NCBI GenBank assembly: GCA_030656435.1
Contig: JAUSOA010000112.1
Span: forward strand, 1 to 14,890
Origin: Acholeplasmataceae bacterium
GTDB taxonomy: Bacteria; Bacillota_I; Bacilli_A; Acholeplasmatales; Acholeplasmataceae
Direction of reading: 5' to 3'
DNA length: 14,890 nucleotides
A program made the translations under genes and the position numbers. Numbering within the stretch: the stretch's first letter is position 1; each line of letters begins with the position of its first letter. Below are positions 6,744-14,558 of the stretch, piece after piece. The notes beneath the pieces were generated by a model that saw nothing but the letters and a program-made list of their open reading frames with translations, was not told the DNA's origin and ran no database searches.

Positions 6744-7556
6744 TTATCCTTTATAGTTTTCCTGTGTTAATTTCACATAAGTCATTAAATCCTTAATTCT
6801 TTGAATCAGTCTAGCAGCCTTAACTCGATTGGTTTCATCACGAGTAATTGCTAGTGCTTCAATGAGTCCTACGTATTCTAAATTAGATGACATGAAGACT
6901 GGAAGCTTCGCTGAAAGTCTGTATTGAATGACAGGGCCTAGAATTTCATCTCTAAACCAAACAGACATATTTTCGCCACCCATATCATCAAGCATCAATA
7001 CATCTGCTTGTTTCAGCTGGTTTACTCTTTCTTCTAAATTGCCCTCACTCATGCCTTGTTTAATGCTTCTGACCAAATCAGGCATATAAACAAATAGAAC
7101 GCTTATATTTCTTTCAGCTAAGGTTTGTGCGATAGCTGATAATAAATAACTTTTACCTGTCGCATATTTACCATAGATATATAAACCCTTGAAGTAACGA
7201 TCCTTTTTATAGTTATCTAAAAATTCCTTAGCGAGTGTATATGCTTTTTCTCTTTCTTCATTGAACACTTCAAAACGATCAAGACTGGCATCTTGGATAT
7301 AGAGCTCTGTATCATAGAATTTTAAGTGCTGTCTAATCTTTTGTCTTTTGAGTTCATCTGCCTTTTCCTTGGTCGGACGATAAACGATTTCGATATAGGG
7401 GTCTGTTCTAAGAACAGGCTGATAGCCATCTCTTACCGTCTTTTGATCTCTATCTTGAAGGTATTGGTATACCTTGTAGATATCGACATCCGAAATTGAT
7501 AAGTTCATTGTTTCAGGATCCTTTAAAATCGCTTTTTTCATTTCATCTAAGTTCAT
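6744..7556 (-). CDS. dnaI: Primosomal protein DnaI, replicative helicase loader
   Basis: This 270-residue AAA+ ATPase loads the replicative helicase onto DNA with DnaB during replication initiation and restart. Walker A is GKYATGKS (129-136), Walker B VLMLDDMGGE (186-195) and sensor 1 PVFMSSN (219-225). Arginines at 249 and 253 are candidates for the arginine finger. The N-terminal domain (1-100) contains GYQPVLR and IVYRPTKEKADELK segments typical of DnaI. The protein has no cysteine, so the zinc site described in the B. subtilis DnaI N-terminal domain is absent. The frame is open to 7586, but the start at 7556 has a GGAGGG site 5 nt upstream and begins just after the dnaB stop. Two TAA codons follow each other at the end. 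The dnaB-dnaI pairing is conserved in Firmicutes. Confidence 0.93.
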   Translation of the reverse strand: MNLDEMKKAILKDPETMNLSISDVDIYKVYQYLQDRDQKTVRDGYQPVLRTDPYIEIVYRPTKEKADELKRQKIRQHLKFYDTELYIQDASLDRFEVFNEEREKAYTLAKEFLDNYKKDRYFKGLYIYGKYATGKSYLLSAIAQTLAERNISVLFVYMPDLVRSIKQGMSEGNLEERVNQLKQADVLMLDDMGGENMSVWFRDEILGPVIQYRLSAKLPVFMSSNLEYVGLIEALAITRDETNRVKAARLIQRIKDLMTYVKLTQENYKG

Positions 7557-7557
7557 A

Positions 7558-8727
7558 TTAGCCCTCCAGTTTAGCAATCTCAGCAATATAATCCTCTAAC
7601 CAGTCAGGTTCATATGCCGTACGTTTATTCTTGCTTTGAGCTGCTTTCTCTTGATACTGTGTTTCTAGACTTGCAGAATAATTTATCGCGTCTTCCGTTG
7701 TCTGAACACCCTTATTTAACCAATCATGAAGAACCTTCTCCATGTAGTTGATATGTGGTAAGACTCCATCCTTATGCTTTAAAACAAGCATTAAAATGAC
7801 ATTGATAATTCCTGGTTCTACACTGTTGGTTTCGAGTAGCTGTGTAGCAGTAGATAAAGCAATTCCCTGTTGATCTGTTTTTGCATATTTTTGGATGATG
7901 ACCTGTGGGGATGCTTGACCAATTAATGTTGGAGTTGGTAAATCCTTTTTCTTAATCGTTAAGAGCTGATGCTTTTGCTCGTAGTATTGCTTAGCCTTTA
8001 GATTCAAGTTAGCAAAATTAATCACTTGCCTATTTTTAGCAGCAGCCTCATAGACTGCAATCATATCGGAAACATCGAATTGATAGACAAAGGAGATTTT
8101 ATTAATTTGTTCTCTAAATTTATCGGTTAAAAGCTGTGAATTCTTTAATCTCTCAGAGAGATTATCAACAAATGCTTCGTAATTGAATTGATGCTTGATG
8201 TGTGATCCACCATTCGACACTCTGCCTTGAAGAGGATGCGTAACATTTAACAGACTTAAGCTCTTAAACTCGTATAAAGCATCAAAGGGCTTCGTGATAT
8301 TATCATATCCATCGGTTGATGGAATATCGATTCTAAACATTTCAGTTAGGGTTACGGTATTCTTTTCACCAATTTCAGCCTGTAAATAGCTACCAAATAC
8401 TGTATCCATTAAAAACTGCTTTGCTGTCAAAGGTGCCTTCATAAAGTATAAATAATAATCTTCTTTTTGATAAACCGTTAAGAGATTTAAAGCCTCTAGC
8501 TTATTTCTAATTTTTAAGAAGTCTACTTGCTTGATATTGACTAAATCAAAGAGTTCTTGATGTGTATATGAATTTCTTCCTGTTTTATTTATGAGCTGAT
8601 AAAAAGTTGTATATAGTGCTTGTCCTTCTAGTCCCATCAGTGGTTGATATAAAAGAGCAAGCACCTTAAAATCTGCTGCACTTAAATCCGATTGACTTTG
8701 AATTTGAAAGGTTGAACTATTTTTCAT
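7558..8727 (-). CDS. dnaB: Primosomal replication initiation and membrane attachment protein DnaB (Firmicutes type)
   Basis: This is the Firmicutes DnaB, a helicase-loading cofactor unrelated to E. coli DnaB helicase. It acts with DnaD and DnaI at origins and restarting forks. The N-terminal winged-helix domain is seen in LSAADFKVLALLYQPLMG (15-32) and the following helices. The C-terminal domain (about 270-345) has the DnaB/DnaD-type pattern Y-x3-V-x3-W in INYMEKVLHDWLNKGVQTTE. At 389 residues it is shorter than the roughly 470 of B. subtilis. Its ATG lies 7 nt after a GAGGG site inside coaE, and it overlaps the coaE end by 11 nt. Assignment rests on these motifs together with the dnaI neighbour immediately downstream. 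Confidence 0.88.
   Translation of the reverse strand: MKNSSTFQIQSQSDLSAADFKVLALLYQPLMGLEGQALYTTFYQLINKTGRNSYTHQELFDLVNIKQVDFLKIRNKLEALNLLTVYQKEDYYLYFMKAPLTAKQFLMDTVFGSYLQAEIGEKNTVTLTEMFRIDIPSTDGYDNITKPFDALYEFKSLSLLNVTHPLQGRVSNGGSHIKHQFNYEAFVDNLSERLKNSQLLTDKFREQINKISFVYQFDVSDMIAVYEAAAKNRQVINFANLNLKAKQYYEQKHQLLTIKKKDLPTPTLIGQASPQVIIQKYAKTDQQGIALSTATQLLETNSVEPGIINVILMLVLKHKDGVLPHINYMEKVLHDWLNKGVQTTEDAINYSASLETQYQEKAAQSKNKRTAYEPDWLEDYIAEIAKLEG
7562..7567 (-). promoter_or_regulatory. Ribosome binding site deciding the dnaI start
   Basis: GGAGGG on the minus strand lies inside the last codons of dnaB, 5 nt before the ATG at 7556. The in-frame ATG at 7586 has no such site, so the inner start is chosen and coupling with dnaB is likely. 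Confidence 0.7.
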
Positions 8728-9328
8728 CTCTTAACCCTCGTAAAAATGAATCGATTTGATGATGAAGATCACCAATTGTAGTTTCATTTTCTAATACAAC
8801 ATCTGCAAATGCTTTCTTATCATCTAATGGCATTTGTGCTTGAATTCTTTTTGTTACCTCTTCTAGTGAGAGATTATCTCGCTCCATAAGTCTTGTCTTT
8901 TGAGTCAAAGGGTTCACATAGACGACAACTACATAGTCCACTAATTTTTTATATCCCACTTCAATTAAAAGTGGCATATCAATGACGATAAATTGGCGAT
9001 CCCTATAAAATTCTTTTTCCTTTTCGACCTCAAGAAATACGAATGGATGAACAATCTGATTTAAAGCCTCTCTTTTTTTAGAGTCGCTAAAAATAATTTT
9101 AGCAAGCTTTTTCCTATCTTCATCTGAAGAGATAGAGAAACCAAAGGAAAATTCGATTTGCTTTACCATCATTTGATTTTCTTTCCAAAGTCTTTTGACA
9201 ATCAGATCACAGTCAATGACGGGTATGCCTAAATACCGAAAATAATTAGATGCAGTGGTTTTCCCACTTCCAATACCTCCAGTAAGTCCGATTAAGATTG
9301 GATTAGTCTTGACAACTTGGACAGACAT
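8717..9328 (-). CDS. coaE: Dephospho-CoA kinase
   Basis: The enzyme phosphorylates the 3' hydroxyl of dephospho-CoA with ATP, the last step of coenzyme A synthesis. With the start chosen here it has 203 residues, normal for the family. The P-loop GGIGSGKT is at 17-24, followed by the VIDCD segment with Asp 41, NQIVHPFV (90-97), the VIDMPLLIE motif (115-123) and the lid segment RIQAQMP (161-167). The frame is open to a GTG at 9337, but AAGGA lies only 1 nt before that codon and 10 nt before the ATG at 9328. The ATG is preferred, though not certain. The gene overlaps the end of mutM by 26 nt and dnaB by 11 nt, so the three are translated as one tightly coupled block. Confidence 0.94.
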   Translation of the reverse strand: MSVQVVKTNPILIGLTGGIGSGKTTASNYFRYLGIPVIDCDLIVKRLWKENQMMVKQIEFSFGFSISSDEDRKKLAKIIFSDSKKREALNQIVHPFVFLEVEKEKEFYRDRQFIVIDMPLLIEVGYKKLVDYVVVVYVNPLTQKTRLMERDNLSLEEVTKRIQAQMPLDDKKAFADVVLENETTIGDLHHQIDSFLRGLRDEK

Positions 9329-10112
9329 AGGTTCCACGTCCTTTGATCTTCATTTTTATGATTTTTGTTTGACAAATGGGGCACGGTAGGTCTTTTCTCA
9401 TATGAACATTCAGTTCATTTTGAAAGCGACCATGCACACCAAGACTAGATGTATAGCTTCTAATCGTGGTTCCACCTAATGCAGTTGCTTTATCTAATAC
9501 TTGAATTGCACTTTTAATGATTTTTGCTGCTTCATCCAAAGATATAGTGTTTGCTAGCCTTGTTGGATGAATTTTGCTCAAGAAAAGTGTTTCATCGACA
9601 TAGATATTACCTAAGCCGCTGACGATATGTTGGTCTAATAGTACTGCTTTAATTTCAATTCTTTTTTTCTGAAGCACTTCAAAAAACTTATGAATATTTA
9701 TATCCTTAGGCTCTAAGGCAAGCTTATTTAATGGGTAGCTTTCTAGATAAGTTTCTAGAGGTAGCAGTGTAATCGTACCAAACTTTCTGACATCATGATA
9801 TCTAAGCTCACGACCTGACTTGAATTTGAATACGATATGCTCATGCTTCAAAACAGGTTCATTTGTTTTAATAAAGAATTTGCCTTCCATCCTTAGATGA
9901 ATAATCATGGTATGAGTATCTAGAATAAAGATTAAATATTTACCCATACGATCGATTCGATGGATTTTTTGGTTTTGAATGCTTTTTTTGAATTCAAAAA
10001 TATCATTGGTGATAATTTTTGAATAGTTTTCGACAACTTCAACGATTTCTTCGTTACCAATTGCTAACTCTAGCGTTCTTCTAACCGTTTCTACCTCTGG
10101 AAGCTCAGGCAT
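9303..10112 (-). CDS. mutM: Formamidopyrimidine-DNA glycosylase (Fpg/MutM)
   Basis: This base-excision repair enzyme removes 8-oxoguanine and ring-opened purines and cleaves the resulting site. After Met removal the protein begins PELPEVE, giving the catalytic N-terminal proline and glutamate. Lys 58 in RMGKYL matches the conserved Lys57 of the mature enzyme. A helix-two-turn-helix lies at about 155-175 (QHIVSGLGNIYVDE). The zinc finger at the end has all four cysteines (244, 247, 264, 267) with GRG(T)YVC between them. Full length is 269 residues. A GTG one codon earlier is open, but the ATG at 10112 has AGGAG 7 nt upstream and is required for the proline to become residue 1. The ribosome site overlaps the polA stop codon. 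The 3' end overlaps coaE. Confidence 0.97.
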   Translation of the reverse strand: MPELPEVETVRRTLELAIGNEEIVEVVENYSKIITNDIFEFKKSIQNQKIHRIDRMGKYLIFILDTHTMIIHLRMEGKFFIKTNEPVLKHEHIVFKFKSGRELRYHDVRKFGTITLLPLETYLESYPLNKLALEPKDINIHKFFEVLQKKRIEIKAVLLDQHIVSGLGNIYVDETLFLSKIHPTRLANTISLDEAAKIIKSAIQVLDKATALGGTTIRSYTSSLGVHGRFQNELNVHMRKDLPCPICQTKIIKMKIKGRGTYVCPSCQD

Positions 10113-10119
10113 CACATTT

Positions 10120-10124
10120 CTCCT
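10120..10124 (-). promoter_or_regulatory. Ribosome binding site of mutM overlapping the polA stop codon
   Basis: AGGAG on the minus strand shares bases with the polA TAG (10123-10125) and lies 7 nt from the mutM ATG at 10112. This indicates polA-mutM translational coupling and rules in favour of ATG over the adjacent GTG. Confidence 0.7.
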
Positions 10125-12741
10125 ACTTTAGCTCGTACCAATTCTTTCCGACATCACATGAGGTTTCAAGCTCAACCTTGAGCTTAATCGCGTTTGACAT
10201 CATTAACGGTACGACTTTTTTCATTTCCTCTAATTCGGATTCAGGAACCTCTAAAATCAGTTCATCGTGAACCTGAAGCAGAATTTTCGATTTTTTCTTA
10301 TTTTTCTTTAAATAATGATATAGGTCTACCATCGCTTTTTTCAAGATATCTGCAGCACTTCCCTGAATGGGGGCATTCAGCGCAGTTCTTTCACCAAATA
10401 GTCTTTGCGTATAGACTGGTGATTTCAGCTCTGGAATGTATCTTCTTCTTTTCATGATGGTTTCAACGTAGTCATGTTCCTTAGCGAATTTCACGATATC
10501 TTCCATGTAAGCCTTGATTTCGGGATAGATGGACAAATACCTGTCGATGAAGGCTTGAGCCTCTTTGGGGCTAACCTTGATGTCTTCTGATAGGCTCCAA
10601 GCTCCAATGCCGTAAATAATTCCAAAGTTAACTGCCTTAGCGGCTCTTCTTTGGTCACTATTGACTTCAGTGACATGAAATACGTCTTGTGCTGTTTTGG
10701 TGTGAATATCTACTTTTTGATTAAAGGCTTCGATTAAGGATTTGACATCTGCCATATCCGCTAGAACTCTTAATTCAATTTGAGAATAGTCAGCACCTAA
10801 TAAATAATGGTTTTCCTTAGGAATAAAAAGCTTTCTAATCTTTCTACCTTCTTCACTTCGTATTGGTATATTTTGAAGATTAGGGTCTAAGGAAGAGAGT
10901 CTTCCGGTTGTTGTTAAGGCTTGCATATAGATGGTATGGACTTTATTGTCATCAAATAGGTTTTGTTTCACACCTTCGATATAGGTCGAATGAAGCTTCG
11001 AGAGCTGTCTATATTCCATAATCTTTTCAATGATTGGATGATGTTTTTTAAGCTCCTCTAAAACTTCAATATTGGTAGAATATCCAGTTTTTGTTTTCTT
11101 ACCATAGGGAAGGTTTAATCTTTCAAACAAAATTTCACCCATTTGTTTAGGGGATCCGATATTAAACTCTTCACCTGCAAGCTCGTAAATCTCAGTTTCA
11201 ATTTTTTTGAGTCTTTCCTTTAAATCTTTCCCTTGAACCTCTAGTTCATCTAAATCTACAGTTAACCCTTGGTATTCCATTTCTCCTAAAACCTCTGATA
11301 AAGGAATTTCAAGTTCTGTGAGTAGTGTGGTTTGGTTCTGGTCTTTAAGCTGTTCTAGCATTGGTTTTCTAAGCTCTGCAATCGCCTTTGATTTACTAAC
11401 GATATGTCTTTGATAGATTTCTTTTTCTGGTAGGCCTTTTTTAGCACCCTTTCCGTAAATTGAATCATCATATAAAATATCTTCATAATCAAATGCAGAT
11501 ACAATTCTTTTAAATTCTTCTTTTCCTAGATGTGAGTTGATTAAATAAGCTGCTAAAAGTAAATCAAATTGAACTCCAGAAAGCTCCATCTGATGCCATA
11601 AAAGAAAGACTTTAACTGCCTTTAAGTCGTAGGTGTATTTAGTAATCGACTCATCTGATAAATACATTTGAAAGTTAATAGAGGTTAATGCGAATTCTGG
11701 AGATAGATAATAGTGATTCTTTCCATCGGATATACCTACACCCCAAAGCTCTGCCTTGTGATAGTTATAGTCAGAGAGTTCAAAATGAATTGCTAAATCA
11801 GGCTTTAATACTTTTCCTAATTCTCTTTCATCTTCAATGACTTTAAATTCCCATGATTCCATTTGATCCGTTGGTAATTCCATTTTTTTAACAAAGACAT
11901 GTAGGTCTAAAGCCTGTAAAAAAGACATCAGTTCACTAGTCTTTGCTTGATTTTTAGCAAGGTCTGATACTTGATAATCGAGCTCTGCATCGATATCAAT
12001 CGTGACCAATTCCTTACTCATTAATGCGAGCTTTTCGTGTTCTCTTAAGTTTTCACCAAGTTTACCCTTGATGTTTTCTTTATTTTCAAATATTTTTTCT
12101 AATGAACCGTATTCTTGAAGAAGCTTAATCGCTGTTTTTTCACCAACTCCAGGAACTCCTGGGATATTATCAGATGGGTCTCCCATTAGTGACTTTAGGT
12201 CAATCATTTGTTCATGCGTTAACTGATATTCATCGAATAATGATTTAGGGTCGAATCTAGCAACTTCCTTCATTCCTTTTTTAAGGAGATTGACGGTAAT
12301 TCGATCGTCAACGAGCTGGAGTAAATCCTTATCGCTAGAAAAAATCTCAACTAAATAGCCTTCATCAGCACCACGTTTGGCAAGTGTCCCAATGATATCG
12401 TCGGCTTCATAGCCTGGTTTTGAGTATAATTTAACACCGTTTAAGGTGATGTATTCATAGATATAAGGAATTTGCTGAACGAGCTCCTCTGGCATCTTCA
12501 CTCTTCCAGCTTTGTAACCTTCATATGCAATGTGTCTTTTCGTTTTTTCCTTGGTGTCAAATGCTACAAGTGCAAAAGAATCATCTTCTGTAATGATCTT
12601 TTCAAACATTCCGACAAACGCGAAAAGTGCGTTCGTATAAACACCTTGACCGGACTGCATTAATTTAGCACCTGGATATGCTGTTGCATAATAGGCTCTA
12701 AACATTATCGAATTTCCATCTATCAAGATTAATTTCTTCAT
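10123..12741 (-). CDS. polA: DNA polymerase I
   Basis: The 872-residue enzyme fills gaps in repair and removes Okazaki primers. The 5' nuclease domain (1-290) is intact, with Asp 8, EADDIIG (112-118), SSDKDLLQL (135-143) and the helix-hairpin-helix GVPGVGEKTA (195-204). The middle domain (about 295-460) keeps the 3'-5' exonuclease fold region but has lost its metal ligands: IHFELS where DTE is expected, and no YxxxD in the third motif, so proofreading is predicted absent. The polymerase domain has motif A DYSQIELR (651-658), motif B RRAAKAVNFGIIYG (698-711) with Phe at 706, and motif C QVHDE (823-827). GAGGA lies 7 nt before the ATG. A full-length PolA argues against a typical Mycoplasma, where only the 5' nuclease part usually remains. 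Confidence 0.97.
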   Translation of the reverse strand: MKKLILIDGNSIMFRAYYATAYPGAKLMQSGQGVYTNALFAFVGMFEKIITEDDSFALVAFDTKEKTKRHIAYEGYKAGRVKMPEELVQQIPYIYEYITLNGVKLYSKPGYEADDIIGTLAKRGADEGYLVEIFSSDKDLLQLVDDRITVNLLKKGMKEVARFDPKSLFDEYQLTHEQMIDLKSLMGDPSDNIPGVPGVGEKTAIKLLQEYGSLEKIFENKENIKGKLGENLREHEKLALMSKELVTIDIDAELDYQVSDLAKNQAKTSELMSFLQALDLHVFVKKMELPTDQMESWEFKVIEDERELGKVLKPDLAIHFELSDYNYHKAELWGVGISDGKNHYYLSPEFALTSINFQMYLSDESITKYTYDLKAVKVFLLWHQMELSGVQFDLLLAAYLINSHLGKEEFKRIVSAFDYEDILYDDSIYGKGAKKGLPEKEIYQRHIVSKSKAIAELRKPMLEQLKDQNQTTLLTELEIPLSEVLGEMEYQGLTVDLDELEVQGKDLKERLKKIETEIYELAGEEFNIGSPKQMGEILFERLNLPYGKKTKTGYSTNIEVLEELKKHHPIIEKIMEYRQLSKLHSTYIEGVKQNLFDDNKVHTIYMQALTTTGRLSSLDPNLQNIPIRSEEGRKIRKLFIPKENHYLLGADYSQIELRVLADMADVKSLIEAFNQKVDIHTKTAQDVFHVTEVNSDQRRAAKAVNFGIIYGIGAWSLSEDIKVSPKEAQAFIDRYLSIYPEIKAYMEDIVKFAKEHDYVETIMKRRRYIPELKSPVYTQRLFGERTALNAPIQGSAADILKKAMVDLYHYLKKNKKKSKILLQVHDELILEVPESELEEMKKVVPLMMSNAIKLKVELETSCDVGKNWYELK

Positions 12742-12767
12742 CTAGTCATCCTCTTTTTCTTCATTTT

Positions 12768-12797
12768 ATCATAGATATTAGCGATACTTTTCCACAA
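12768..12797 (-). promoter_or_regulatory. Possible weak promoter of polA
   Basis: On the minus strand, TTGTGG (12792-12797) and TATGAT (12768-12773) are separated by 18 nt, in the only sizeable gap of the housekeeping block. The match to consensus is moderate. The -35 element lies inside the inverted repeat at 12788-12810. Confidence 0.35.
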
Positions 12798-12810
12798 GTT
12801 TTGTGGAGAA
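12788..12810. repeat. Inverted repeat resembling paired DnaA boxes before polA
   Basis: ttttccacaa (12788-12797) and ttgtggagaa (12801-12810) form a 10-bp dyad (one G-T) around a 3-nt loop. The left arm contains TTTTCCACA, which fits the DnaA box consensus TTWTNCACA. The right arm read on the minus strand is TTCTCCACA, one mismatch away. No T-run follows in either direction, so it is not an intrinsic terminator. A DnaA or repressor binding site is inference; a simple RNA hairpin is the alternative. Confidence 0.45.
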
Positions 12811-12819
12811 TTGGGGGTG

Positions 12820-12841
12820 AAAAAAAGGATCAACGAATCCT
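12820..12841 (-). terminator. Possible weak terminator overlapping the ffh stop codon
   Basis: On the minus strand, AGGAT (12837-12841) pairs with ATCCT (12826-12830) around a 6-nt loop that includes part of the TGA stop, followed by seven T. The 5-bp stem is weak, so it probably attenuates rather than blocks read-through from ffh into polA. Confidence 0.45.
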
Positions 12842-14236
12842 AAATTGACCCTTTCCCTTACCTTTTCCTTTTTTAACTTTTTGAGTTGGCATCATCTTTG
12901 ATGGATCCTTTGATAAACCTTCAAGTTGTTTTTCATCCATGTTCATCATTTTCTTCATCATTTTCTTTTGTGTATCGAGTGCAGTTCTTAGCTTATTTAA
13001 TTCAGCAACACTCATCCCCGATCCCTTTGCAATACGCTCTCTTCTTCTAGAGGATGTATCGATTAGCTTGGGGTCTTTTCTTTCTGCTTCAGTCATCGAG
13101 TGAATTAAAACACTCATTTGTTCAAACTGTTTATCGTCAACCTGAGAAGCGGCATTTTTCAGCTGTCCCATACCGGGGATAAATCCCATGATTTTTGAGA
13201 TCGAACCCATCCTTTTAATCATCTTAAATTGCTTTAATAAATCATTATAATTGAAGGTGTCTGACATCAGCTTTTCCATCATGCCTTGAGCTTCATCTTC
13301 ATCAATAGATTCAGTTGCTTTTTCAATTAAGGTTAAGACATCACCCATTCCAAGAATACGAGATGCCATACGCTCTGGATGGAAGGCCTCAAAGGTATCC
13401 ATTTTTTCTCCAGAGGATGCAAACTTAATTGGAATCCCTGAAACCTCTTTAATCGATAAAGCAGCACCACCACGGGTATCTCCATCTAGCTTTGTTAGGA
13501 TTGCACCAGTCGCAGTTAATTGTTCATGGAAGCTTTTACAAATATTTGCAGCATCCTGACCTGTCATCGCGTCTACTGTTAAAAGTATTTCATTAGGCTT
13601 CGCAATTTCCTTGATATCGATTAATTCCTGCATCATCTTTTCATCGATATGAAGACGCCCTGCAGTATCGATAATTACAACATCATACTTTTGGTCTTTC
13701 GCGTAGCTAAGCCCTTCTTTAACAATTTGTCTCGCATCGATTAAACCCTTTTCAAAGACTTCAATTTCGATTTGCTTACCGATTGTTTTTAGCTGTTCAA
13801 TTGCTGCTGGACGGTAAACGTCTGCTGCAATAAACATGACTTTTTTCTTTTCAGCTTTTCTAATATAAACCCCAAGTTTACCAATGGCAGTTGTTTTACC
13901 AGAGCCCTGTAAACCGATGGTCATAATGGTTGTTATACCATTAATGTTATAGCGAATTCCCTCTGAGTCTTCACCCATCACACGCTTTAATTCATCGTGA
14001 ACAATTTTAACAACCTGCTGTCCAGGATTTAATCCTTTAAGGATTTTTTCACCGACTGCTTGCTCCTTGACATTTGCTACAAATTGCTTGACGACCTTGA
14101 AATTAACGTCAGCTTCAAGCAAAGAAAGACGCACTTCGCGCATCATTTCATCAATATCATTTTCAGTTAAAAAGCCGCGTCCCGTCAAACGGCGCATTGC
14201 CATCTGCAGTCTTGAGCTTAAGCTATTTTCTGCCAT
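12830..14236 (-). CDS. ffh: Signal recognition particle protein Ffh
   Basis: This GTPase binds 4.5S/SRP RNA and signal sequences of nascent membrane proteins and brings ribosomes to FtsY at the membrane. The N domain covers about 1-90. The G domain has the P-loop GLQGSGKTT (108-116), DTAGR (190-194) and TKLDGD (248-253). The methionine-rich M domain (about 300-440) includes the RNA-binding segment SSRRRERIAKGSG (395-407). The Gly-Lys rich tail ends in FRIR. The length of 468 is normal. The start shares one base with the ylxM stop (TAATG), and only a weak GGA is seen upstream, so translation probably depends on coupling. It stops at TGA exactly where Ffh proteins end, supporting use of the standard code. 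rpsP does not follow, unlike in Bacillus. Confidence 0.98.
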   Translation of the reverse strand: MAENSLSSRLQMAMRRLTGRGFLTENDIDEMMREVRLSLLEADVNFKVVKQFVANVKEQAVGEKILKGLNPGQQVVKIVHDELKRVMGEDSEGIRYNINGITTIMTIGLQGSGKTTAIGKLGVYIRKAEKKKVMFIAADVYRPAAIEQLKTIGKQIEIEVFEKGLIDARQIVKEGLSYAKDQKYDVVIIDTAGRLHIDEKMMQELIDIKEIAKPNEILLTVDAMTGQDAANICKSFHEQLTATGAILTKLDGDTRGGAALSIKEVSGIPIKFASSGEKMDTFEAFHPERMASRILGMGDVLTLIEKATESIDEDEAQGMMEKLMSDTFNYNDLLKQFKMIKRMGSISKIMGFIPGMGQLKNAASQVDDKQFEQMSVLIHSMTEAERKDPKLIDTSSRRRERIAKGSGMSVAELNKLRTALDTQKKMMKKMMNMDEKQLEGLSKDPSKMMPTQKVKKGKGKGKGQFRIR

Positions 14237-14550
14237 TATTCATCCAACTTTCTTAATTCCTCTAGAAGTGTTAAATCATTTGATTCGAGTATTTGATCGA
14301 TTAATTCTTTTCGTTTGATTTGAAGTGTTAATAGGTGCAATTTTTCTTCATAGAAAAAAAGATGCTCTTCAGCCTTTTTTAAATGATCAAAGACTGCATT
14401 TCTACTGACAGTGTATATTTCAGATATCTCTTGAAGAGAGTAATCTTCCTTGTAGTACAGCTCAAAATAAAGAAATTGTTTTTCTGTAAGTAGCGTACCA
14501 TAAAGGTCAAATAACTGATTCAGTTGTTCTTTTTTATCTAATGCTTCCAT
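14236..14550 (-). CDS. ylxM: YlxM/p13 family helix-turn-helix protein
   Basis: This 104-residue cytoplasmic protein is found beside ffh and ftsY in Firmicutes and Mollicutes. A sigma-factor-like helix-turn-helix lies at about 36-62 (DYSLQEISEIYTVSRNAVFDH), preceded by LTEKQFLYFELYY, the usual start of the YlxM fold. The C-terminal third is a charged helix, probably a coiled coil. The family has been linked to the SRP pathway, in streptococci as a modulator of SRP GTPase activity; its role here is inferred from context. Its AAGGAG site overlaps the ftsY stop codon, 4 nt before the ATG. It ends in a TAATG overlap with ffh. Confidence 0.93.
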   Translation of the reverse strand: MEALDKKEQLNQLFDLYGTLLTEKQFLYFELYYKEDYSLQEISEIYTVSRNAVFDHLKKAEEHLFFYEEKLHLLTLQIKRKELIDQILESNDLTLLEELRKLDE

Positions 14551-14558
14551 ATAACTCC

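Noticed and set aside
7557..7586. ATG at 7586 as the dnaI start, adding ten residues (MLRLLNWRAN).
   Set aside because: No ribosome site precedes it, and it would overlap dnaB by 29 nt. The inner ATG has GGAGGG at 5 nt and matches the usual DnaI N-terminus.
9329..9337. GTG at 9337 as the coaE start.
   Set aside because: The only ribosome-site-like sequence (AAGGA at 9339-9343) is 1 nt away, which is too close. The ATG at 9328 has workable spacing.
12791..12807. Hairpin tccacaa-gtt-ttgtgga as an intrinsic terminator between ffh and polA.
   Set aside because: No T-run follows the stem on either strand. Reported instead as a DnaA-box-like repeat.
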